Source: JAYTQG01 sp043746815
GTDB lineage: Bacteria; Actinomycetota; Thermoleophilia; Miltoncostaeales; Miltoncostaeaceae
Assembly: GCA_043746815.1 (NCBI GenBank)
Contig: JAYTQG010000100.1
Coordinates: 1-24,713 of the forward strand
Reading direction: 5' to 3'
Length of the DNA: 24,713 bases
In this document: positions 6,369 through 13,210 of the stretch, one piece after another
Position numbering within the stretch: position 1 is the first letter of the stretch
How the letters are laid out: every line of letters begins with the position of its first letter
Made by a program: the position numbers and the translations under genes
Notes under the pieces: generated by a model
Seen by the model: the letters and a program-made list of their open reading frames with translations, nothing else
The model's database searches: none
Told to the model about the DNA's origin: nothing

Positions 6369-7750
6369 ACACCACTGCCACCGGGTCAGCGGATCAACCT
6401 ATCGATCCTGAAACGACATGGTCGAAGGTTCGTGACCGACTCCGCGAAGCGCTTGCAGCACAGAGTTTTGGCCTTGTCTTCGAGCGCGCTCGACTTGTCG
6501 CAATCGACTCCGAGGTCGCGACAATCGCCGTCGAGACGGAAATTGCCCGAGACTGGGTAAACCGCCGATACCTCTCGGTGCTCCGCGACGCATTTTTCGA
6601 TGTGTTGAACATCGACATGAAGATTCGCGTGGAGGTCACCCCCGGATCACTCGATCCCTCTGCTCCGACGGACCCGGAACCGGTGACGATTGACCCGCCC
6701 GTCCTGCTCCGTCGTTCCCAGGGGCTGCTCCAGCCGCGATTTACGTTCGAGTCGTACGTGGCTGGCGAGGGAAACCGGTTTGCCTACAATGCGGCTCTCG
6801 CTGTGGCTGAAATGCCCTCCTTGAAGTACAACCCGCTGTTCATCTATGGCGGCGTTGGTCTTGGGAAGACGCATCTTCTCCATTCGATCGGGAACTATGT
6901 CTCCGGCAACCATCCAGGCTTGTCGTTTTCGTATGTCTCGGTCGAGAGCTTTACCAACGAGTTCATCGATTCTGTGCGTGACGGGAATATGCGCAGCTTC
7001 AAGGACCGGTACCGCTCAACCGACATCCTTCTCATCGACGACATCCAGTCCCTGGAAGGCCGAGAGCAGACCCAGGAAGAGTTTTTTCACACGTTTAATG
7101 CCCTGCATGATCAGCGAAAACAAATCGTCATCACCTCGGACCGCCCGCCTGGCGCACTCGCGACTCTCGAGGCCCGCCTGCGTTCGCGGTTTGAGATGGG
7201 GCTTTCGGTCGACGTTCAGCCGCCTGACCTCGAAACACGTATCGCCATTCTGCGAAACCGAGTAACCGCTGACGACCTCAAGATCAACGACCCAGACATC
7301 TTGACGTTCATTGCCGCCCGGGTCACCGACAACGTCCGCCAGCTCGAGGGCGCCCTAAACCGCCTCATGGCACGCAGCATGTTTACCGGTAGGGCTGCAG
7401 ATCTCGAGCTTGCCGCTGAGGTCCTCGATGGCCTCTATCCCACCCGCGACCGCAAACTTGGTGTCGCCGAAATCCAAGACGAGATCTGCCGACACTATGG
7501 CGTGAGCATCGATGAACTCGTTGGCGAGCGCCGTACCCGACGGGTCGTTACCCCTCGGCAGGTCGCGATGTACCTCATCCGAGAATTGACCGATAGCTCA
7601 TTGCCAGCGATCGGGCTCGCCTTCGGAGGGCGCGACCACAGCACCGTGCTCCACGCCGTCCAGCGTGTCAGCGGCCAGCTCCCGCACGACAGCGAACTGT
7701 TTGCCGCCGTGCAGACTCTGACCCTTCGGTTGAAGGGACCCCGTTCATAA
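6365..7750 (+). CDS. dnaA: Chromosomal replication initiator protein DnaA
   Basis: DnaA is the AAA+ initiator that binds DnaA boxes, opens the origin and recruits helicase. All four domains are visible in 461 residues: N-terminal helicase/partner domain (about 18-90), a linker, the AAA+ domain beginning FTFESYVAGEGNRFAYNAAL with Walker A GGVGLGKTH at 162-170, Walker B LLIDDIQ (Asp225, Asp226) and arginine-containing LEARLRSRFEMGL, then domain IV with the DNA-binding signature FGGRDHSTVLHA from 420. The start is TTG at 6365, inside the stop of the GHKL-ATPase gene. That weak start and the coupling suggest its synthesis depends on translation of the upstream gene (inference). Confidence 0.99.
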   Translation: MNTTATGSADQPIDPETTWSKVRDRLREALAAQSFGLVFERARLVAIDSEVATIAVETEIARDWVNRRYLSVLRDAFFDVLNIDMKIRVEVTPGSLDPSAPTDPEPVTIDPPVLLRRSQGLLQPRFTFESYVAGEGNRFAYNAALAVAEMPSLKYNPLFIYGGVGLGKTHLLHSIGNYVSGNHPGLSFSYVSVESFTNEFIDSVRDGNMRSFKDRYRSTDILLIDDIQSLEGREQTQEEFFHTFNALHDQRKQIVITSDRPPGALATLEARLRSRFEMGLSVDVQPPDLETRIAILRNRVTADDLKINDPDILTFIAARVTDNVRQLEGALNRLMARSMFTGRAADLELAAEVLDGLYPTRDRKLGVAEIQDEICRHYGVSIDELVGERRTRRVVTPRQVAMYLIRELTDSSLPAIGLAFGGRDHSTVLHAVQRVSGQLPHDSELFAAVQTLTLRLKGPRS

Positions 7751-8026
7751 GTTTCACCGCAATCCACAGGCACGTGTGGACGGGGTGGAGTGACCCGGAC
7801 TCCGGCGAGATTGGAGGCCGGGCCGCGTGCGCTACTCGTCACCGGCTTCTCCACACTGTGGACCCCGATTAATTTCGCTCGTTTGCAGGGCAAACCTCCA
7901 TCGTCAGTCCTTTCCCCAGCACCGATCATGATCACTGAAATCAATACTTTTCTTCTCCTTTCTTCAACCTCACCCGCACAGCGAAGTCATTGCGCTGGCG
8001 AGAACACCGATCGGTAGGTTTCAAGC
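7751..8026. other. Putative origin spacer, right arm (dnaA-dnaN intergenic)
   Basis: This 276-bp non-coding region sits at the site used as oriC in many actinobacteria. It carries TCCACA/TGTGGA in head-to-head pairs: 7763-7768 with 7775-7780, and TTCTCCACA at 7847-7855 with TGTGGACC at 7857-7864. The latter box is identical to the variant boxes left of the GHKL gene. A T-rich stretch (about 7927-7970, ATGATCACTGAAATCAATAC followed by TTTTCTTCTCCTTTCTTC) lies 60 bp further on and could be an unwinding element. The promoter for dnaN should also be here but is not evident. Confidence 0.65.
7847..7864. promoter_or_regulatory. Head-to-head variant DnaA-box pair
   Basis: TTCTCCACA (7847-7855) and TGTGGACC (7857-7864) share the inverted core TCCACA/TGTGGA around a single base. 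The first is identical to the three boxes at 5450-5481. A related but more widely spaced pair occurs at 7763-7780. Confidence 0.6.
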
Positions 8027-9127
8027 GTGCGTATCACGAGCCAACGCGACGATCTTGCAGCAGCACTCGCCATCGCCGCCCGAGGGGCGTCAACGAAGAG
8101 CACCCTCCCAGTGCTCAGTCACGTCCTGCTACGGGCCGGAGCAACCGGCGTTGAGCTTTCGTCGACCGACATGGAACTCAGCCTCCGGCTTCCGGTGACG
8201 GCGACTGTTGAGGAGCCCGGCGACATCGTCCTTCCCCGACTCGCTGCCGACATTGTCCGATCACTTGCGCCCGGACCTGTGGTGCTTGAGCATCGGGAGA
8301 ATGAAGCGTCCTTGATGCTGACGAGTGGTTCCTCAAGTTTCAAACTCAACGCGCTTCAGGCATCCGATTTTCCACAGCTGCCGGAGGTCGATGGAGACCG
8401 GATTGTTCTTCCTGCCGAGCGGTTTACGTCGTCGGTTGAGCGGGTTGCACGCGCTGCGTCCCGTGATGACACCCGCCCAGTCCTCACCGGCGTGTTAATG
8501 CGTGTTGAGCCTGGCGCACTGACAATGGTTGCCACCGACTCCTATCGGTTGGCACTGCGGGTTGCTCCACTCGAATCGGCCCCCCAGGAGGCGAGGGCAG
8601 CGCTTATTCCAGCCCGCGCACTTCAGGAAGTCAGCCGACTTGCACAGTCCACGAAAGCGGACGAGGTCGAGCTCCTTCTCGGCGAGCATCTCGCTGCGTT
8701 TCGAGTCGGTGGCGTCGAGGTGATGAGCCGATTGATCGACGGTCAATTTCCAGACTATCGCCAACTCATTCCAGAGACAGCCGAACAGGAAGTGCGGTTC
8801 GATCGAACGGAACTGCTCTCGGTGCTCGGGCGAATCGGCGTACTGGCGCCCCGTGGAACCCCAATTAGTCTCGCCTTCACCCATGGTCAAGTAACGGTCA
8901 TGGCGATGAGTGAACAGCACGGAGAAGCCGAGGAGACAATCCCGGTGTCGTTTAGCGGTGAGGACCTAGAGATCCGCTTCAACGCTGAGTTCTTGCGTGA
9001 CGGAGTCGATGCCACAGACGGTGATGAAGTGCGCATCGGACTCATCAGTCCGATGCGTCCAGGAATCATTCGTGGTGCTGGCGACGAGTTCACGTACCTC
9101 CTGATGCCGATCCGCAAAAACGCCTGA
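8027..9127 (+). CDS. dnaN: DNA polymerase III subunit beta (sliding clamp)
   Basis: DnaN forms the ring-shaped dimer that tethers DNA polymerase III to the template. The 366-residue length is typical of three-domain clamps. Recognisable segments include the LPVLSHVLLRA opening of domain I, the domain II sequence RPVLTGVLMRVEPGALTMVA with TDSYRLALR, SRLIDGQFPDYRQLIP, and the C-terminal RPGIIRGAGDEFTYLLMPIR, which ends in the conserved hydrophobic-pocket M-P-[IM]-R region. The start is GTG at 8027 (MRITSQRDDL). It is followed closely by recF. Confidence 0.98.
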   Translation: MRITSQRDDLAAALAIAARGASTKSTLPVLSHVLLRAGATGVELSSTDMELSLRLPVTATVEEPGDIVLPRLAADIVRSLAPGPVVLEHRENEASLMLTSGSSSFKLNALQASDFPQLPEVDGDRIVLPAERFTSSVERVARAASRDDTRPVLTGVLMRVEPGALTMVATDSYRLALRVAPLESAPQEARAALIPARALQEVSRLAQSTKADEVELLLGEHLAAFRVGGVEVMSRLIDGQFPDYRQLIPETAEQEVRFDRTELLSVLGRIGVLAPRGTPISLAFTHGQVTVMAMSEQHGEAEETIPVSFSGEDLEIRFNAEFLRDGVDATDGDEVRIGLISPMRPGIIRGAGDEFTYLLMPIRKNA

Positions 9128-9146
9128 GGTAGCCAGAGCCCAATGG

Positions 9147-10256
9147 CTGGCACGCAGAATTGAACTCTCCGGAGTTCGGTGCTGGCAGCGGGCGACCATT
9201 GAACTCGGGTCCGGTCTGATCGTCGTGACTGGCGAGAACGGTGCTGGCAAGACCTCTCTGGTCGAGGCGCTTTACCTGGCGTGCCTCGGCGCATCGCCGC
9301 GCACGACCCGCGACGCCGAAATCATTGGGCGCGAGGCATCCGCGCTTCACATTGAATTGGACCTCGACGGACCTGCGGGACTGCGGCGACGCGGCATCGG
9401 CATCGCCCCTCGCCAAGGACGTCGGCTGTCGATCGACGGTGAGCCGGCCGACTCTCTCCGGACATGGCGGGCCGTCGGCTCGGCACTCGTCTTTGTTCCC
9501 GATGAACTCCGGGCCGTCAAAGGTCCTCCAGCTGCGCGCCGTCGCCATTTGGACCGCCTGCTTGAAGCGGCAACGCCTGGATACGCCGCAGCCCTTTCGC
9601 ACTATCAAGAAGCGCTCGTTCAACGAAATGCCCTTCTTCGTCGTATTCGGGCAGGCCTCACCGGAGCAGATGGTCTCGATCCATGGGACGCCCAACTCGC
9701 ACGGTACGGCGCGATCGTCGCGGGCGCTAGAGCAGCTGGCATCGACGCGCTGCGAACACCGTTTGCCCACTACCTCGCCGCTCTTGGGGGAGCGGATGGT
9801 GGTGAGTTGCGGTTGGAATCCTCGCCACGCGAACGGAAGACGGATGACGCTGGCGACACCGAAACATCGATGCGCGACGAGCTTCGAGACCGACGCGCCG
9901 CGGATATTCGGGCGGCCCAGACCCTTCTCGGGCCTCACCGCGACGACCTGTTCATCGGTGCCGCCGGTGTCGATCTTCGCCGCCTTGGGAGCCAGGGTGA
10001 GCAGCGGACCGCTGTTCTCGCGTTGCTCCTTGCGCACTGTGATCACTTGGCGAGTACCAACGCCCAACCGATCCTGATCCTCGATGATGGACTTAGCGAG
10101 CTCGATCCCGCTCGACGTGAACGACTGTTGTCGAACATCGGGCGTCATGGACAGGCGATTGTCACGAGCGCCGACCCGGGAACCAGCGAGCTCGCTGGAA
10201 GCGTCGACGCCCAGCTGATTACTGTAAAGGACGGTCATGTCGCAACATCGGCGTGA
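9147..10256 (+). CDS. recF: DNA replication/repair protein RecF (start codon non-canonical or obscured)
   Basis: RecF is an SMC-like ABC ATPase that helps load RecA at gaps. Motifs: Walker A GENGAGKTS, the mid-domain VPDELRAVKGPPAARRRHLD, GPHRDDLFI, the ABC signature region LGSQGEQRT and Walker B ILILDDGLSELD. The family begins about 28 residues before GENGxGKT with a beta-strand and FRxY-like motif; here RRIELSGVRCWQRATIELG occupies this place in frame, yet between the in-frame stop at 9102 and GTG 9225 there is no ATG, GTG or TTG. GTG 9225 would start only two residues before Walker A. I therefore place the start at CTG 9147, tentatively. Dropping one G from ATGGCTGG (9143-9150) would create an in-frame ATG, so a sequence error is an alternative. 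The 3' end overlaps dciA by 20 nt. Confidence 0.9.
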   Translation: MARRIELSGVRCWQRATIELGSGLIVVTGENGAGKTSLVEALYLACLGASPRTTRDAEIIGREASALHIELDLDGPAGLRRRGIGIAPRQGRRLSIDGEPADSLRTWRAVGSALVFVPDELRAVKGPPAARRRHLDRLLEAATPGYAAALSHYQEALVQRNALLRRIRAGLTGADGLDPWDAQLARYGAIVAGARAAGIDALRTPFAHYLAALGGADGGELRLESSPRERKTDDAGDTETSMRDELRDRRAADIRAAQTLLGPHRDDLFIGAAGVDLRRLGSQGEQRTAVLALLLAHCDHLASTNAQPILILDDGLSELDPARRERLLSNIGRHGQAIVTSADPGTSELAGSVDAQLITVKDGHVATSA

Positions 10257-10743
10257 CCTTCGACCCGTGGCCGACGCCGCGGTCCTCCGAAAGATCGCTG
10301 GGCGGCGTGCCACCGGCAAGGAGCCTATTGAGCAACTCCGGGACCACTGGGCGGTGACCTTTCCGCGGCTCGTTGACCATGCCTGGCCGGAGCGATTGTC
10401 TCGCGCTGGCGTTGCGACCATCGCCTGTACGGACGCCGGGTGGGCGCAGGAACTCTCTGCGGAGTCAGACGCGATCATCGCGAGCATTGCGAAGGGTGCC
10501 AAGGCCCTGGAGATCCGTCAGCTGAGGTTTGTCGTCGGGTCCCTGTCGGCGTCGCTGCCGACCGGCGCTCCCGAAGGCCCAATCGAACTAACCAGAATCT
10601 CACCAAGCGCCGCAACCGCCGCTCGCATGGCGAGCGCGAACGTCGCTGACCCGGCACTCCGGGCCCGCCTTGAACGTCTTGTGGCGCTTGCGCTCAGTCT
10701 GCGCGATCAACGTCAGCATGCGGGAGACGTCGGCCCCGACTGA
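10237..10743 (+). CDS. dciA: DciA-like protein (DUF721), putative replicative-helicase loader
   Basis: This 168-residue protein lies between recF and gyrB, the standard place for DUF721 in actinobacteria. The DUF721 core runs from about 27 to 105 (EPIEQLRDHWAVTFPRLVDH, then AGVATIACTDAGWAQELSAE and LRFVVG). DciA-family proteins interact with DnaB and are the common ancestral helicase operators in bacteria lacking DnaC or DnaI (established). The ATG at 10237 overlaps recF by 20 nt. The C-terminal third is Ala/Arg-rich and poorly conserved. Confidence 0.85.
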   Translation: MSQHRRDLRPVADAAVLRKIAGRRATGKEPIEQLRDHWAVTFPRLVDHAWPERLSRAGVATIACTDAGWAQELSAESDAIIASIAKGAKALEIRQLRFVVGSLSASLPTGAPEGPIELTRISPSAATAARMASANVADPALRARLERLVALALSLRDQRQHAGDVGPD

Positions 10744-10798
10744 TAGAATGCCTGCTGCGAGAGACCGGTTTTTTCCACGGGTCATCGCCTCAATTCCC

Positions 10799-13210
10799 GT
10801 GAGCGAAACCGCACCCGCAAACACACCCGAGCCCGCTCGTTACGACTCCGAGGACATTACGGTCCTCGAGGGCCTCGAGGCCGTTCGCCACCGCCCAGGG
10901 ATGTACATCGGCTCCACCGGACCACGGGGTCTTCATCACCTCGTGTACGAGCTTGTCGACAACAGCGTCGATGAGGCGATGGCCGGGCGTTGCTCGGCGA
11001 TCTGGGTGGACCTGTTCCCTGATGGGTCGTGCATGGTGCGCGACGACGGCGCCGGAATCCCGGTTGCCCCAATGGCCGATCAAGGCGGGCGGAGTGCCCT
11101 CGAGGTCGTGCTGACCGTCTTGCATGCCGGAGGAAAGTTTGGCGGTGAGGGCTACAAAGTCTCCGGCGGTCTGCATGGCGTCGGCGTGAGTGTCGTCAAT
11201 GCCCTTTCCGAGTGGTTGGTCGCTGATGTGTGCCGCGACGGCTTTCTCTGGCGTCAGCGCTACGCGCGGGGAACGCCGCTCGGTCCGATCGAACAGCTCG
11301 AACCGGCCGAGGGCAGTGGAACGACGATCACGTTCCTCCCGGATGCCGATATCATGGAAGACCCGGTCTTCGACTTCGACACGCTGCAGCAACGCTTTCG
11401 CGAAACCGCATTCCTGACGCGTGGTCTGAGTGTCACGCTGCGCGATCAACGCGCCGAACCCCGGGAGGTTGCCTTCCAGTACGACGGCGGGATTAGCGAT
11501 TTCGTTCGGCATCTGAACGAATCCCGTGATGCCCTGCACCCGGACGTCATTTCGCTTGAAGTCGACGGTGACGAGGGGCTTGTCGAGGTTGCGCTGCAGT
11601 GGACGGGTGGGTACACCGAGTCGGTCCACACGTTTGCGAACAACATCAACACCCATGAGGGCGGAACACACCTCTCCGGCTTCAGGACTGCGCTGACGCT
11701 CGTCGTGAATGACACCGCCCGAGGGCTTGGCGTGCTCCGCGAAAAAGACGACAACTTCGAGGGTCAGGACGTCCGGGAAGGCCTCACCGCCATCATCTCG
11801 GTGAAACTCCGCGACCCGCAGTTTGAGGGACAGACGAAGACCAAACTTGGCAACTCGGCGATCGCCGGGTTCGTTCAAAAAGCCGTGACGCAGGCACTCG
11901 GGCAATTCTTCGAAGAGCACCCGGCTGAGGCGAAAACGATCGCGATGAAGGGGGCGAGTGCCCAACAGGCGAGGCTCGCTGCTCGTTCCGCCCGTGACAT
12001 GGCCCGTCGGAAGAGCGCGATGGACTCCAGCACGCTTCCCGGCAAACTGAACGACTGTTCCGATAAGGACCCCGCGAACACGGAACTCTTCCTCGTTGAG
12101 GGCGACTCGGCCGGTGGTTCAGCGGTCCGAGCACGTCAATCCGCCTTTCAAGCCATCCTTCCGCTCCGTGGAAAGATCCTGAATGTCGAGAAGGCCCGCC
12201 TTGATCGGGTGCTGCAAAACAACGAGATCGAAGCCATGATCACCGCGATGGGAACCGGCATCGGCGAGGAATTCGATGTCGCAAAGGCCCGGTACCACAA
12301 GCTTGTGATCATGACCGACGCGGACGTCGATGGCGCTCACATTCGAACCCTGATCCTGACCTTCTTGTTCCGCCACATGCGTGAGCTGATCGAGGCTGGC
12401 TTCGTCTACATCGCATGTCCGCCGCTCTACAAGGTGAAACAGCGAACCGACGAGCGCTATATCGAGAAAGAGCACGAGCTCGACGACTGGCTCTTGGACC
12501 GAAACCTCGCCTCCATCACGATCGATGGACGCGATGTTGGTCTCAGTCGGGACGAGTTTCAGCGCTATGTCCGTGTGCTCCGCGAGCACGACGGATGGGC
12601 GAACGCGCTCCGGAGTTTGCGGGGCGCTGACCTGGCGGACTTCCTCATCACGAATGGTTTCTTGGACATTCCAAGTTCCGACATCGACGACGCCGCCGCC
12701 GCCATCGAAGGGCGTTCGGACGGCATTCGCAGCTTGAGTGTTGAGATCGTCGATCGTGAGGCTCGAACGGTTCGGATTCGCTCGGTGCAGCTGCACTCGG
12801 GTGAGGCACGGTCGATCACACTGCCACTGGACATCATGGAGTCGCGTGAGCTCGTCGGGCTGCGCGGAGCCATCGAAAAGCTCGGCCTGGCAGTCGGAGC
12901 GCCGCCCTTTGTCGTTCGCCGCGGCGCCCGCCACCGCGATGTGGCAACGATCGACGGCCTCAAAAACGCGGTCATGGAGCTCGCCTCCGAGGGTGTTCTC
13001 GTCCAGCGGTTCAAGGGCCTTGGCGAGATGAACGCAGATCAGCTCTGGGAGACGACGATGGATCCAACGCGTCGCATCCTTCAACAGGTCACCCTGGAAG
13101 ATGCTGCCGCTGCTGAGGAACTGTTTTCCCTACTGATGGGCGATAAGGTCGAACCGCGGCGCGCATTCATCGAGCAAAATGCCCGTTCGGTGAGGTTCTT
13201 GGATGTCTAG
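10799..13210 (+). CDS. gyrB: DNA gyrase subunit B (long form with C-terminal insertion)
   Basis: GyrB supplies the ATPase and TOPRIM domains of gyrase. The ATPase site shows YELVDNSVDEA (Glu51, Asn55), RDDGAGIP and GGLHGVGVSVVNAL. The TOPRIM domain has VEGDSAGGSA (Glu434), LPLRGKILNVEKA and MTDADVDGAHI (Asp507, Asp509). GTG at 10799 gives 803 residues; the frame is open further up, and ATG 10748 is an alternative, but those extensions lack gyrase homology. Residues about 565-717 form an insertion between TOPRIM and the closing VQRFKGLGEMNADQLWETTM segment, as in E. coli-type GyrB and unlike the roughly 640-residue Gram-positive form. The stop overlaps gyrA by 8 nt. A TAGAAT at 10744-10749 could be a -10 box, without a clear -35. 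Confidence 0.97.
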   Translation: MSETAPANTPEPARYDSEDITVLEGLEAVRHRPGMYIGSTGPRGLHHLVYELVDNSVDEAMAGRCSAIWVDLFPDGSCMVRDDGAGIPVAPMADQGGRSALEVVLTVLHAGGKFGGEGYKVSGGLHGVGVSVVNALSEWLVADVCRDGFLWRQRYARGTPLGPIEQLEPAEGSGTTITFLPDADIMEDPVFDFDTLQQRFRETAFLTRGLSVTLRDQRAEPREVAFQYDGGISDFVRHLNESRDALHPDVISLEVDGDEGLVEVALQWTGGYTESVHTFANNINTHEGGTHLSGFRTALTLVVNDTARGLGVLREKDDNFEGQDVREGLTAIISVKLRDPQFEGQTKTKLGNSAIAGFVQKAVTQALGQFFEEHPAEAKTIAMKGASAQQARLAARSARDMARRKSAMDSSTLPGKLNDCSDKDPANTELFLVEGDSAGGSAVRARQSAFQAILPLRGKILNVEKARLDRVLQNNEIEAMITAMGTGIGEEFDVAKARYHKLVIMTDADVDGAHIRTLILTFLFRHMRELIEAGFVYIACPPLYKVKQRTDERYIEKEHELDDWLLDRNLASITIDGRDVGLSRDEFQRYVRVLREHDGWANALRSLRGADLADFLITNGFLDIPSSDIDDAAAAIEGRSDGIRSLSVEIVDREARTVRIRSVQLHSGEARSITLPLDIMESRELVGLRGAIEKLGLAVGAPPFVVRRGARHRDVATIDGLKNAVMELASEGVLVQRFKGLGEMNADQLWETTMDPTRRILQQVTLEDAAAAEELFSLLMGDKVEPRRAFIEQNARSVRFLDV

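Noticed and set aside
7751..7766. GTTTCAC after dnaA as a parS site
   Set aside because: Only a half-site; the right half does not resemble GTGAAAC.
9090..10502. 470-codon minus-strand reading frame across recF and dciA
   Set aside because: It is antisense to RecF and DciA, which have clear family motifs; the translated product has no recognisable domain. Long antisense frames are common in GC-rich coding DNA.
10790..11965. 391-codon minus-strand reading frame over gyrB
   Set aside because: Shadow of the GyrB ATPase domain.
12434..12449. GTGAAACA inside gyrB as a parS site
   Set aside because: Only one half-site matches; the flanking sequence is ordinary GyrB coding sequence.
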